The notes under the pieces are model-generated. The model saw nothing but the letters and a program-made list of their open reading frames with translations, was not told where the DNA came from and ran no database searches. The position numbers and the translations under genes are program-made. DNA of 64,000 nucleotides from positions 124,001 through 188,000 of the forward strand of contig LGYU01000005.1 of the NCBI GenBank assembly GCA_001302245.1, given 5' to 3'. This stretch comes from Chitinophagaceae bacterium PMP191F. GTDB taxonomy: Bacteria > Bacteroidota > Bacteroidia > Chitinophagales > Chitinophagaceae. This document shows positions 35,516 to 44,534 of this stretch, one piece after another; the first letter of the stretch is position 1; each line of letters begins with the position of its first letter.

Positions 35516-36562
35516 ATGAAAAGACGCCTGCTACCTATAGGTCTTTTGAGCGGATTACTATTGTTTACATATAGCGTACTTGCGCAGACAGATGAAAAGA
35601 TCAAGATAGAAGAAGTAAAGCAAAAATGTGCCGCTTTACCACTGGAGAAAAGAGCCCGTGTGAGTGTTACCCGCTTCACGGTAACTACCGTGCAGCCTGG
35701 CACCCAAACCCAGCAAAATGCAAGTGCCAACAACCGGCTGAAAGCATTGGGCACCATTTTTAATGGCGGAAATGCTCCCCGGGCAGATGTGATCCCGCCA
35801 ATCCTGGGCGATAACCTTACTACCATGCTGACGAACGCACTGCATGAAGTAAACTGTTACCGTGTTTTGGAAAGTCTTAATAACAACAGTGATCTTACCG
35901 GCGAGATAAATGCAGGTACCAACGGATACAGCAGTAACAAAACGCCAAAGGCTGGTAAGCAATTGGGTGCACAAATCGTAGTGACAGGAGAGGTGATTGA
36001 ATACAGTGAGAAAGAAAAAGGCGTGACCGTTGCAGGCGTCGGCTCTAAAAAGAAATACATCAAAATGGGCTTCAACCTTAAAATGATCAATCCTGAAACC
36101 AGGGACATCATCGTTTCACATGTCTTTCGCGTCGAATCAAGGGCAAGCAAATCCGTATCAGTCCTGGGGCTGGTCAGTACTGGTAATGCTGATCCTGCGG
36201 TTGCTGCAGTCATGGAAGATGGTGTCGTGGAGGCTGTTCAATTCATGTCCCGCATCAGAGACTCTTTGAATATTACTTCAGACGGTGCTTTTGCAGGCAA
36301 TGGTAATACCAACGGAGAAAAGACGACTGAGATTACACTTACCAACGCCAGTTTTGCAACTTACAGCGCCTTTGCCACCATCGTTTCAGGTGCAAAAGGT
36401 TATGTATCCATGCAAAAATCCTTTGCTGGCGGGATCGGAAGCTATTCGGTAAACCACACATGCTCAACCGGTGAGCTATTGGAAGAAATATCAAAGAAGC
36501 TGGGTACCAAATATGAAATTACTGGTGAAGAGGCTGGTAAGATCGAATTAAAAGTCAAGTAG
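35516..36562 (+). CDS. CsgG-like secreted protein
   Basis: 348 residues from the ATG at 35516. The open frame extends upstream into the regulator gene, but a clear signal peptide (MKRRLLPIGLLSGLLLFTYS) marks this start. The region about 45-220 has RVSVTRFTVTTV, GDNLTTMLTNALHEVNCYRVLE, GAQIVVTGEVIEYS and KMGFNLKMINPETRDIIVSHVF. This is the pattern of CsgG/curli-assembly proteins and their relatives. Unlike true CsgG it has no lipobox Cys at the expected position (SVLAQTDE instead). The C-terminal 100 residues form a further domain of unknown type. A pore role is possible but not shown. Confidence 0.75.
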   Translation: MKRRLLPIGLLSGLLLFTYSVLAQTDEKIKIEEVKQKCAALPLEKRARVSVTRFTVTTVQPGTQTQQNASANNRLKALGTIFNGGNAPRADVIPPILGDNLTTMLTNALHEVNCYRVLESLNNNSDLTGEINAGTNGYSSNKTPKAGKQLGAQIVVTGEVIEYSEKEKGVTVAGVGSKKKYIKMGFNLKMINPETRDIIVSHVFRVESRASKSVSVLGLVSTGNADPAVAAVMEDGVVEAVQFMSRIRDSLNITSDGAFAGNGNTNGEKTTEITLTNASFATYSAFATIVSGAKGYVSMQKSFAGGIGSYSVNHTCSTGELLEEISKKLGTKYEITGEEAGKIELKVK

Positions 36563-36583
36563 TCAATTAAAAAATTAATACGC

Positions 36584-37018
36584 ATGAAAAATACGTTATT
36601 ACTTCTATGCTTGTTCGCAAGCTCACTTTCATCTTGTAAAAAAGATAAAGAGGATAGCGGTGGATACACCACCAATGCCACCCTGACCGGCAGATGGAAT
36701 ATTATTACTGTGGACACCAGGGTTTATGATGGAGACCGGCTAACAGTCTCGCAGACCGATAATTTCGGGGAAGGAGATTATTGGGATATACGTGCCGATG
36801 GCACCATTACTTCCTATTTAGACAGAGTAGTAAATAAAACCGGTAAGTGGCAGCTTCTGAACAATGGCAAAAAGCTTGTACTGATTGATAAGGATAATAT
36901 TGAAACACCTTACGAAATTCAGTTACATACAGCAGGAGGCTCCCTTAGGCTTTACCAGGAAGTCAAAGTAGGCTCACAAGTAGGCAGGATTACATCATCG
37001 TTCGAAAAAGCGAAATAA
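36584..37018 (+). CDS. lipocalin-like lipoprotein
   Basis: 144 residues. The signal peptide ends in the lipobox LSSC (Cys about residue 18), followed by a charged KKDKED linker. The mature part (LTGRWNIITVDTRVYDG, TGKWQLLNNGKKLVLIDKDN) has the strand spacing of small Bacteroidota lipocalin-like or DUF-type barrels. It starts 21 bp after the CsgG-like gene, so the two are likely one operon, both exported. Function unknown; ligand binding is a guess from the fold. Confidence 0.75.
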   Translation: MKNTLLLLCLFASSLSSCKKDKEDSGGYTTNATLTGRWNIITVDTRVYDGDRLTVSQTDNFGEGDYWDIRADGTITSYLDRVVNKTGKWQLLNNGKKLVLIDKDNIETPYEIQLHTAGGSLRLYQEVKVGSQVGRITSSFEKAK

Positions 37019-37032
37019 CCCTCCCTGGGTAG

Positions 37033-37709
<677 letters not shown>

Positions 37710-37714
37710 TTATT

Positions 37715-37906
37715 TGTAAATGCCAGCAGTCCAATCAATGGTGGAAACTCCATATATCCCAAAGCCAAATGGTTGCCAGTTTCAATATGCAATAATTCGT
37801 TGCCCTGAAAACCTAAATGAAAATGTTCCGAGCGCAAAATCATTATTAGAAACTTACCAACGAAAATGAAGAAGAAGCGTTCAGTATTTTTTAATGACCA
37901 GAGTTT
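37715..37906 (-). pseudogene. N-terminal fragment of an ArnT/GT39-like glycosyltransferase
   Basis: The minus strand reads a first membrane helix (RFFFIFVGKFLIMIL), then HFHLGFQGNELLHIETGNHL and ALGYMEFPPLIGLLAF. This is the beginning of family-39 glycosyltransferases, where HxDELLYL, GHHLAWGYMEVPP and PPLIALLA are the usual words. After about 60 residues the similarity stops just where the aldo/keto reductase fragment ends on the other strand. No start codon is evident upstream: the frame reaches the stop codon of the DsbD-like gene directly. It is a deletion remnant unrelated in position to the intact GT39 gene at 26281. Confidence 0.65.
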
Positions 37907-38362
37907 TTACTTACTTCCAACCTGCACAGAAAAACCCATACTCTTGGGTGGCAGGCATTGATGATCATCGCAAACCATGAACGTAACTGAACCTGAAACC
38001 TTTGTTACAGTTTTTTCTCCGATGATGATTTTTTGAATAAAGACAACCTGGTTTTCGTAATACTTCAATTCTACATTGAAATTTTTTTCAAAACCCTGCC
38101 GCAGCTTTCCTGTTTCCCTGATCTTTCCGCTTAGCGTCACCTGTGGATTCTTGTTCAGCTTGATGACTGCCGGACTTGGCCCCTTCCCGGGTTCCTGGCC
38201 GAATAAATGCCATCCGGCTTCAATAGTAGCCGTCATATACAATTCATAAGTAGTAGCATTTATTTTCCTGGAAGAAAAAGCCCACTTCACCGGGTTTTCT
38301 ATCTGGGCATTGATGAATAAAGGAAGTATAGCGATCAGGAGAAAAGTGATGATTTTTTTCAT
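37907..38362 (-). CDS. DsbD N-terminal-domain-like secreted protein
   Basis: 151 residues from the ATG at 38362 with a signal peptide (about 1-19, ending LFINAQ). The mature part has PVKWAFSSRKINATTYELYMTATIEAGWHLF-type strands and KYYENQVVFIQKI. It ends with the Cys pair in FMVCDDHQCLPP, as in the immunoglobulin-like N-terminal domain of the disulfide reductase DsbD. The membrane and thioredoxin domains of DsbD are absent, as in many stand-alone Bacteroidota homologues. It likely takes part in periplasmic thiol exchange or binds a redox partner. Gene debris lies immediately downstream. Confidence 0.8.
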   Translation of the reverse strand: MKKIITFLLIAILPLFINAQIENPVKWAFSSRKINATTYELYMTATIEAGWHLFGQEPGKGPSPAVIKLNKNPQVTLSGKIRETGKLRQGFEKNFNVELKYYENQVVFIQKIIIGEKTVTKVSGSVTFMVCDDHQCLPPKSMGFSVQVGSK

Positions 38363-38621
38363 TGGCGTTGGTTGTAAAATAAATCTACGCAAATTTTCTG
38401 GTAGATGAACGGTGCTTCCATAGCAGAAAACTGTTCCACTTTACTGGCTATTGACTGATCCTGCTGATTCAATCATTGTCCAATCGGAGATCGAAAAAGA
38501 ACTGCTAAATAATAGCCTATATATATTACAATCAGTACTAACCCGACGTATTCATCCCTTAAAATGTCATATTCACCCCCTGTTTGATCAAACCATATCC
38601 GCTAGCTTTACCAAAAAGATC

Positions 38622-39188
38622 ATGCGAAAAATTATTGTTACCGAATTCATCACCCTCGATGGTGTTGTTGAAGCCCCAGGCGGCAATGAAACCAATCATC
38701 CTCATGGCGGCTGGCAAACCAAATACAGATCTCCGGAAGGCGGGAAATACAAAATGGATGAATTGACCGCAGTAGATGCCTTGTTGCTGGGAAGAATTAC
38801 ATACGACGGATTTGCTGCATACTGGCCTACACAGACCGGTAACGGGTTCGGCGACCGCATGAACCAGTTGCCGAAATATATCGTATCCCGAAGCCTGCAA
38901 AAAGCGGACTGGAGCAATAGTAATATTCTCCGCGATGTGGCCAAAGACGTTGTCGCGCTGAAGAAAACCGATGGCGGTGATATCCTGGTCTATGGCAGCG
39001 CTACCCTTGCCAGGGCCCTGCTGCACCATGACCTGGTTGACGAACTACGGCTGATGGTTTGCCCCGTTGCAGTAGGTGGCGGACTGAAGCTTTTTGATGA
39101 CAACCGCGAGTTAAAGCATTTCTCATTGAAGCATTCACGTGTGTTCGATAACGGTGCTCTTATTCTTGAGTATCAACTGACCCGTTGA
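38622..39188 (+). CDS. dihydrofolate reductase family protein (RibD C-terminal-like)
   Basis: 188 residues from the ATG at 38622; the frame extends upstream to 38451 but begins convincingly at MRKIIVTEFITLDGVVEAPGG. Other blocks are DALLLGRITYDGFAAYWP, KYIVSRSLQKADWSNSNI, DILVYGSATLARALLHHDLVDELRLMV and PVAVGGGLKLF. This is the small RibD-C/YwjB-type reductase family, NADPH-binding proteins of mostly unknown substrate. They are frequent in soil bacteria and are not the essential FolA enzyme. It is isolated between gene fragments and looks intact. Confidence 0.9.
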   Translation: MRKIIVTEFITLDGVVEAPGGNETNHPHGGWQTKYRSPEGGKYKMDELTAVDALLLGRITYDGFAAYWPTQTGNGFGDRMNQLPKYIVSRSLQKADWSNSNILRDVAKDVVALKKTDGGDILVYGSATLARALLHHDLVDELRLMVCPVAVGGGLKLFDDNRELKHFSLKHSRVFDNGALILEYQLTR

Positions 39189-39251
39189 TCCGGAATACCT
39201 GAAATATAAACAAGAAAAGACTATTGAATAGCTGCCTCTATTATTATGTAT

Positions 39252-39628
39252 TTACGTTTCTTGCAGATGTCCGAAGTACAATATATAAGCAAAATCACTG
39301 AACTCTCCTGTATATAAACCCCCAAAACCAACATTGCGAAACATTGCCTGTACATCACCTGTTTCTCGTGCAACAGAATCATCCAGGAATAACATAGCAC
39401 CAAATGGCACTTCAAAAATGGCCGATCTGTAGCCACAGTTAGTGATCAGGAATTTCAAAAAGGAAATTTTCAGTTGCGTAAACTCCCGCGTATCATGTGT
39501 AGCTTCACCTAAAACAACATTTGTTTGGAAAGAAAAAAACCTTTAAGGGCTGCAAAAGAGGCAAGGGTGTCTTCAGCAATTGAAATGATATATATACTCT
39601 TCTTTATTTTTGGCAAATCTTCAACCAT
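39252..39628 (-). pseudogene. erythromycin esterase family fragment (frameshifted, 3' truncated)
   Basis: Read from an ATG at 39628 the minus strand gives MVEDLPKIKKSIYIISIAED and then LASFAALKGFF before running out of frame at a T7 tract near 39535. In the next frame it continues as NVVLGEATHDTREFTQLK, FLKFLITNCGYRSAIFEV and FGAMLFLDDSVARETGDVQA to a stop at 39252. The GEATH motif and the following pattern match erythromycin esterase (Ere) family hydrolases. Only about 115 of the usual 400 or so residues remain. It is a broken gene and should not confer activity. Confidence 0.75.
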
Positions 39629-39640
39629 ATAACAACCCGG

Positions 39641-39982
39641 ATGAAAGAACAATTAATTACACTGATTGAAAAATTAAAAAGCAATTCCATCGTCTTTAAA
39701 GATGTGATTGAATTTATAGAACGTTATTACCAACACCAGCCAACTGCTTTTAAAAACGGAGATGCCTATAATGGAGCTACGCAAAACCAGGGCAGCGCAA
39801 AGGTGTTTGCTTTTGCACAACTGAATAATCTGGCTCAGGAAGACACCCTGTACCTGTTTGCGGAGCATTATCAATCGGTATTAAACAACCCGGAAGGAAC
39901 CGATCACCAGAATATCCGGCAGTTTATGAAACACGGATGGACTGGAATAAAGTTTGAAGGCCAGGCATTACAAGCCAGATAA
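39641..39982 (+). CDS. HopJ type III effector family protein
   Basis: 113 residues with the whole HopJ domain: VFKDVIEFIERYYQHQPTAF, NQGSAKVFAFAQLNNL, EDTLYLFAEHY and GTDHQNIRQFMKHGWTGIKF. The family is named after a Pseudomonas effector but is found widely in bacteria without type III secretion, where it is a small cytosolic protein of unknown function. No secretion genes are nearby, so an effector role is not supported. It starts 13 bp from the divergent Ere fragment and has its own strong terminator. Confidence 0.9.
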   Translation: MKEQLITLIEKLKSNSIVFKDVIEFIERYYQHQPTAFKNGDAYNGATQNQGSAKVFAFAQLNNLAQEDTLYLFAEHYQSVLNNPEGTDHQNIRQFMKHGWTGIKFEGQALQAR

Positions 39983-39990
39983 TTAATATA

Positions 39991-40028
39991 AACGAAAGGT
40001 TTCAGCTTTCTGAAACCTTTCGTTTTAT
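39991..40028 (+). terminator. strong terminator after the HopJ gene
   Basis: A 15-bp perfect stem (39991-40005 with 40010-40024), 4-nt loop, then TTTATT. Confidence 0.85.
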
Positions 40029-40593
40029 TCCCGGTAACCGAACGGTTTGCTTTAGCCAACAGGATAACCGAAATGGCGTCGCTTCTCAGGGCCGCATCAA
40101 TATTGATAGAACTGTCCGCCGGATGATCACCTACCAGATTTTTTTGCGCAATATCAAATAGTATTGTATCCCGGCTATCAATCAGACACAATCGAAATCA
40201 TTGTATTCCGGCATTAAAAGATTTGAATGCCTGCTGAAAATTCATTATTATTACTACAAACAATTCCGATCCAGGAAACCTACCCGTTTGTACCTCTTGA
40301 ATTGTATGATTTAAGCACGCTCCGCTATTGCTAATGCCCAACCGGCAAGTATGTTCAGCATTCTGAAAATATATTCAGAAGCGATATGCATTATTCAGCA
40401 GACCGGCGTATCAGTACAATCGCCAGCATTGTTTTGCCAGCTACAGCTGCATCGTCAATCCGTCCGATCCGTTTTCCATTAGTGATACAGCAACATTCAT
40501 TATAATAATGTAATGATAATGGAATAGCAAATCCCCTGAAACAGTCTATAACCTGATTGATATTATTGCTTTATTAATCCTAAATTTTATAAC
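40029..40593. other. 565-bp stretch without a recognisable gene
   Basis: A minus-strand frame (stop to 40191) reads SRDTILFDIAQKNLVGDHPA and onward for about 55 codons before entering the terminator. It matches nothing I know and may be gene debris. The remainder has AT-rich sequence with short imperfect inverted repeats near 40357-40377 and 40500-40520. No clear promoter for the 40594 gene was seen. Confidence 0.5.
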
Positions 40594-41139
40594 ATGTCAC
40601 AGCAGCCTGTTTTAAACATTCCTCCGCAGAAAGATGTACTAAAAATTGATACTGCCAGGATGCGCGCAAAAAACTGGAGGATATTTATCAATCCCAAAAA
40701 ACGCTCTCCGTCAACGCCGCGAGGTATTTTTATCCCCTTTACAGACATAAAGGAACTGCTGGCCCTGCAGCAACTGATCAGGGAAACGCAGGATCAGGGT
40801 ACCGGCCTTACCAAACCGATCTATATAGTAGGGGTGCGTGCTTATTATAGTCTTCACATGCTGCCACTAACACCTCCGGATCCATTGCCACCAGTAACAG
40901 CTATCCTGGTACTGGTATACCAGGTAAACCCCCGGGAAGCCGGAAGTCCTGGTGAATTTAAATACAACCCACACCAGCCTTCTTTCGATCTTGTAATGCC
41001 CGTTCCGCATAAAGCTGACCAGCAGATACCCGGTGATGCAGGCTACTATTCTATTTTTGACATCACACAGCCCTGCCCCAATTTATGCGACATATACAGT
41101 GATCTGTATAGATCCGGTGAGGAGGAGGACGACGAATAA
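40594..41139 (+). CDS. hypothetical cytosolic protein in the split two-component cluster
   Basis: 181 residues with no signal peptide. The N-terminus is NIPPQKDVLKIDTARMRAKNW, then comes GRGIFIPFTDIKELLALQQL-like helix content (about 45-65), followed by strands (PIYIVGVRAYYSLHMLPL, AILVLVYQV) and an acidic tail EEEDDE. Pro is frequent. I recognise no family. It is the first of three plus-strand genes and lies 25 bp upstream of the membrane protein gene. That unit ends with a histidine kinase, so it may be a partner or target of that signalling system. Function unknown. Confidence 0.75.
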   Translation: MSQQPVLNIPPQKDVLKIDTARMRAKNWRIFINPKKRSPSTPRGIFIPFTDIKELLALQQLIRETQDQGTGLTKPIYIVGVRAYYSLHMLPLTPPDPLPPVTAILVLVYQVNPREAGSPGEFKYNPHQPSFDLVMPVPHKADQQIPGDAGYYSIFDITQPCPNLCDIYSDLYRSGEEEDDE

Positions 41140-41164
41140 ATACTGCTTAAAAGATTGTTATTGC

Positions 41165-41815
41165 ATGAAACCAGAATACCTGTTTATGAACGTGGTTGCG
41201 CCTGCCTTCATTTTATTACCCATTATCATTGCCCTGCTCCGGTATAATGCTTTGTCCTGTACCGGCAGGGCAATATTCTACTACCTGTTGGTAAACCTGG
41301 TTGTGTGTATTATTTCATCTGCACTGGCCCTGCTACATTCTCCCAATTTATTTCTATACCATTTCTCAACCATTGCCGAAACCCTGATGCTGCTAAACTT
41401 TTTCAGATTGGTTTTCTATAAAAAGCAATTTTCAAAATATATACGATGGCTGATGCTGATCTTTCCACTACTGGCATTATTAAACACACTTTTCCTGCAA
41501 CACATTAATCAGTTCAACTCGTATGCACTATCACTACAATCTATACTTATTATCGGGCTGTGTTTTCTTTACTGGTGGAAACAGCAGGATGATGAAGGAC
41601 ACGCATGGGCCAGCTTACCACTGAACTGGATCATCAGCGGATTGCTGTTGTATTTTTCAAGTGCATTTATATTATTCACCTTTTCTCACATGATCGTTTC
41701 CCTGGCATCCAGAACTACCTCCATCATCATCTGGAATGTGCACGCCGGCCTTTCTGTTCTTATGTTGCTTTTTATAAGCATCGGTTTCCGAAAATATACA
41801 CCCCATGAACAATGA
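41165..41815 (+). CDS. multi-pass membrane protein, likely sensor partner of the histidine kinase
   Basis: 216 residues from the ATG at 41165 (the frame is open upstream into the previous gene). About seven hydrophobic helices are visible: VVAPAFILLPIIIALL, IFYYLLVNLVVCIISSAL, FSTIAETLMLLNFF, WLMLIFPLLALLNTLFL, ALSLQSILIIGLCFLYW, WIISGLLLYFSSAFILF and the last near VLMLLFISIGF. There is no catalytic motif. Its stop overlaps the histidine kinase start by 11 bp, implying coupled translation. Such seven-helix proteins often act as the sensing part for a kinase with only a short membrane anchor. Identity beyond that is unknown. Confidence 0.8.
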   Translation: MKPEYLFMNVVAPAFILLPIIIALLRYNALSCTGRAIFYYLLVNLVVCIISSALALLHSPNLFLYHFSTIAETLMLLNFFRLVFYKKQFSKYIRWLMLIFPLLALLNTLFLQHINQFNSYALSLQSILIIGLCFLYWWKQQDDEGHAWASLPLNWIISGLLLYFSSAFILFTFSHMIVSLASRTTSIIIWNVHAGLSVLMLLFISIGFRKYTPHEQ

Positions 41816-42590
41816 TCTCTATTTGCTGATTATTATCAGCACTGCAGGAGTTGCACTTATTATCATTTGTTTTATCCTGTTGCAGGTACGCAACCAGAAC
41901 AGGTTACTGCAAAAACAAAAACAACTGGCAGCTACACAGCTTGAACACCAGAAAGCGCTATTACACGCAGTTATTACCTCGCAGGAAGCAGAAAGAGAAC
42001 GTATTGGCAGTGATCTGCACGATGAGGTAGGGGCACGGCTGTCTTCATTGCGTATGCTGATCGAGAAACAAGCAGCGCAGCAGCAAACACCGGAAGCAGC
42101 ATACGCCAGTAGTATGAAACACATGATAGATGACACTATTTATAAAACAAGACAGATCGCACACAATCTCTCACCACATATCAGCGGCAGGTTTGGTTTT
42201 TATGATGCCATGCACAACCTGGCAGACAATATCAACCTGTCAGGCACCATCCGTTTATCTCTTACTGTTTGCGAAACCGGCATAGAAGGCAGCACAGCAA
42301 TGGCGCTTTACCGTGTACTGGCAGAGCTTATCAACAACACCATTAAACATGCACAGGCATCCGGCATCCATATCACCATCAGCATTTCTGATGGCACGAT
42401 ACAGCTATATTATCATGACGATGGTATCGGCTTTACGCATAATGCCGCTGCTATTGTTAAAGGAATGGGCTGGAAAAATATTGAAAGCCGGCTGACCATG
42501 ATCCATGCAACATGGCATATACCACAACAAAATAAAAAGGGCTTTCACCTGCATATTTCAACCCCCGTTAAAACCCCTGCTGAAATGTAG
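41805..42590 (+). CDS. sensor histidine kinase (HisKA_3 / NarX-like)
   Basis: 261 residues. One membrane helix (about 5-27) is followed by a coiled linker. The HisKA_3 dimerisation domain has RERIGSDLHDEVGARLSSLR with the phospho-acceptor His72, and a HATPase domain (about 160-250) has LAELINNTIKHAQ and YHDDGIGF. It belongs to the family that pairs with LuxR/NarL-type response regulators. The nearest such regulator is the minus-strand gene at 44535-45218, beyond two unknown genes. This suggests a split two-component system. Translation is coupled to the upstream membrane protein. Confidence 0.92.
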   Translation: MNNDLYLLIIISTAGVALIIICFILLQVRNQNRLLQKQKQLAATQLEHQKALLHAVITSQEAERERIGSDLHDEVGARLSSLRMLIEKQAAQQQTPEAAYASSMKHMIDDTIYKTRQIAHNLSPHISGRFGFYDAMHNLADNINLSGTIRLSLTVCETGIEGSTAMALYRVLAELINNTIKHAQASGIHITISISDGTIQLYYHDDGIGFTHNAAAIVKGMGWKNIESRLTMIHATWHIPQQNKKGFHLHISTPVKTPAEM

Positions 42591-42625
42591 GCCCTTTTCA
42601 TTTTCGTTAGTAACCCTATTCCGGA

Positions 42626-42880
42626 TCAATGATGACCCACGGGCAAAATGGTAAGATCTCCATTCATTTCCTCACTTACCAGGTAAATGGTTCCGTCAAT
42701 GGCTGCCACATTATTACCATGTATAGCATGCGCAAAATTTGCAGGGGCATGCACTACCACCCTGCCAAAGGTGGAAGTGACCACATGCGGTGTTTCTGGT
42801 ATTAAGGCAAAACTCTGGTCATTATCCGTTTGTACGCTCAGGTTAACGGGTATGTCTTCTTCTTTCTGTATATAAAACAT
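42626..42880 (-). CDS. small hypothetical protein with conserved leader (cluster gene A)
   Basis: 84 residues from the ATG at 42880. An open extension to 42943 covers a leader block shared at the nucleotide level with the next gene and is probably untranslated. The protein reads MFYIQKEEDIPVNLSVQT and later VHAPANFAHAIHGNNVAAID and YLVSEEMNGDL. It appears beta-rich, has no Cys, and has no signal peptide or membrane helix. No family recognised. It lies convergent to the histidine kinase gene and downstream of the 438-residue gene on the same strand, with a terminator between them. Confidence 0.7.
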   Translation of the reverse strand: MFYIQKEEDIPVNLSVQTDNDQSFALIPETPHVVTSTFGRVVVHAPANFAHAIHGNNVAAIDGTIYLVSEEMNGDLTILPVGHH

Positions 42881-42904
42881 GATCGTTGTTTTTTTAATAT
42901 AGTT

Positions 42905-42937
42905 CCTACTCTGTTGAAGGCTTTTCGGAGTACGCCT
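42905..42937 (-). promoter_or_regulatory. conserved leader element, copy A
   Basis: On the minus strand this block holds AGGCG, the invariant 12-mer CCGAAAAGCCTT and GAGTAGG. It ends 24 nt before the ATG of the 84-residue gene. The same words with the same spacing precede the 43008-44324 gene. AGGC and GCCT can pair around the conserved loop. It may be a regulator binding site or an RNA leader. Confidence 0.6.
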
Positions 42938-42956
42938 GTTCATTTACAGTTACCAT

Positions 42957-43000
42957 TAAAAAAGACATTACAGTCTGTATAGCAGCACCGTAATGTCTTT
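42957..43000 (-). terminator. terminator of the 438-residue gene
   Basis: Arms of 11 bp (42961-42971 with 42990-43000) with an 18-nt loop, followed on the minus strand by a T6 run at about 42960-42955. Confidence 0.75.
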
Positions 43001-43007
43001 ACTGTAA

Positions 43008-44324
43008 TTATGCATCATTCAAACCGGGGAACGCCAGCACTGCACCAATGATCTGCGGATCGGTAGAAGTATCATTGATAGTAACAGTGGTGAGATTGCC
43101 TGTTGAAGTAGCTTTGAAATTACTGTTACCGGCATAGCCACTGAAGCTGAAACAGCCAATGCGCAATCCGGCAGAAGCCTGCCAGGAGGAAGCTACACTG
43201 CTGTAGGTAGATGATTTCATGGTAATGCTGACACTTAAACCGGTAACAGCTACCAGGCTGCGCACACGGCAAGACAGCAATCCATTGGCTCCAAACACCG
43301 TTTTATCGCCGGAACCCATTGCCTGCCAGGGAGGCAGGAATGAAAAACCAGAGCCATCCGTGTTCCTGGCAAGTTTGGCCATAAAGCCACCATCGTACCA
43401 ACTACCGATCTGTACAGGTAAAGCAGCAGAGCTTTTTACCGTAATGGTAGCCTGCACACTGTTGTCTGTTTCTGAAATATTTGTTTTGGTCCATGAACCG
43501 GATGCATTGGCCGACCAGAAGAGCGCATCTACCGAAGTAGCAAAGCCGGCAAATGACTTAGACATGTCCTGTGTTGTTTTGGACGCATCCAATGTTACAC
43601 TGAAACCACCGGAAGTACCGGCAGACAGGTTGGCCAGCATTGTTTGACCATCTGTGGTAAGACCGTAGTAAGGACAGAACTGCAGGCTTCCGTCTGCATT
43701 GGCTACCTTGGTCCATCCTGCAGGAGCGGATCCGGAAACAGGGCCGGTAGGTGTGGCTATCAATGCCAGGATATTCTTCAGGCTCGGATCAATGGTAAGC
43801 TGATTCACCAGGTCACTGTAAGCCTGGTATTTGGCCTGGGCTGTTGCATTGGCATTGGCCAGATCCTGTTTCCAGTGTGTGCTGTTGAAATAGGTCTGAA
43901 ATGTTCCGTCTGGTGGATATGCTGCGCTCATGCCTGCCTGGCCATTATTGCTCAGTTGTGTCTGGTAATCGGCATTGGCATTTGTCAGCACCTGGCTGGC
44001 CTGGTTACGGCTGGCTACAACGTCGCTGTACAGGTCGCTCAGATTTTTTTGCTGTGCAGGACTTACCTTGAACGTCAGTAATGTCAGCACCTGTTTATAG
44101 TCATCAAAAAAACTGGCATCACCAAAGTTGAAGGTTCCTATAGCTTCATACTTGGGTGCACAGCTCATCAATGCATAGGCCTGTGCGGCTACCTGACCTG
44201 TGGGCGCTGTGGGCCAGTTGAAGTCTATAGGATTGGCAAACAGTTGGAAACTGGGATTACCGCCACCCAGCGCACCGGAAATGATCTGCTGGTAAGTTTG
44301 TGAAAAAAGGTTCTGATTGTCCAT
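43008..44324 (-). CDS. 438-residue protein of unknown function with conserved leader (cluster gene B)
   Basis: 438 residues from the ATG at 44324 (MDNQNLFSQTYQQIISGALG). A longer frame to 44375 runs through the leader element. It has no signal peptide and no membrane helix. The first half is helical with Ala/Gln-rich stretches (SDVVASRNQASQVLTNANAD, LANANATAQAKYQAYSDLV). The second half is rich in Ser/Thr/Gly and looks like beta-sheet (GGFSVTLDASKTTQDMSKSF, VQATITVKSSAALPVQIGSW), closing with QIIGAVLAFPGLNDA. I recognise no family. The layout recalls a helical shaft plus a beta head, as in membrane-active or structural proteins, but that is speculation. It is flanked by the halves of a two-component system. 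Confidence 0.75.
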   Translation of the reverse strand: MDNQNLFSQTYQQIISGALGGGNPSFQLFANPIDFNWPTAPTGQVAAQAYALMSCAPKYEAIGTFNFGDASFFDDYKQVLTLLTFKVSPAQQKNLSDLYSDVVASRNQASQVLTNANADYQTQLSNNGQAGMSAAYPPDGTFQTYFNSTHWKQDLANANATAQAKYQAYSDLVNQLTIDPSLKNILALIATPTGPVSGSAPAGWTKVANADGSLQFCPYYGLTTDGQTMLANLSAGTSGGFSVTLDASKTTQDMSKSFAGFATSVDALFWSANASGSWTKTNISETDNSVQATITVKSSAALPVQIGSWYDGGFMAKLARNTDGSGFSFLPPWQAMGSGDKTVFGANGLLSCRVRSLVAVTGLSVSITMKSSTYSSVASSWQASAGLRIGCFSFSGYAGNSNFKATSTGNLTTVTINDTSTDPQIIGAVLAFPGLNDA

Positions 44325-44349
44325 GGTTTTGATTTTTGTAATGTTTTTG

Positions 44350-44382
44350 CCTACTCGTTTAAGGCTTTTCGGCATCCGCCTT
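44350..44382 (-). promoter_or_regulatory. conserved leader element, copy B
   Basis: The minus strand has AAGGCGGATGCCGAAAAGCC, then TT, and then GAGTAGG, ending 25 nt before the ATG of the 438-residue gene. It shares the 12-mer and flanking words with copy A. A 5-bp stem AAGGC/GCCTT is possible. Confidence 0.6.
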
Positions 44383-44534
44383 CAGAAGCTTCTGTTGACG
44401 GTTCAAAGAAAGAAAACCACGGAGCCGTTTGTTTAAGCAGAAATACCGGCTTTTGATCCAGGTATTTCTACCTGTATCTGTCACCAATAGATACAATAAA
44501 ACCTAAAATGAAAAATAGTAAGGCGGGATAAAAA

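Noticed and set aside
39641..39982. Type III secretion effector system suggested by the HopJ name
   Set aside because: No secretion apparatus or chaperone genes are present, and HopJ-domain proteins are common in bacteria without type III secretion.
40020..40191. Minus-strand frame SRDTILFDIAQKNLVGDHPA
   Set aside because: It runs into the HopJ terminator, has no start context and matches no family I know; probably chance or untraceable debris.
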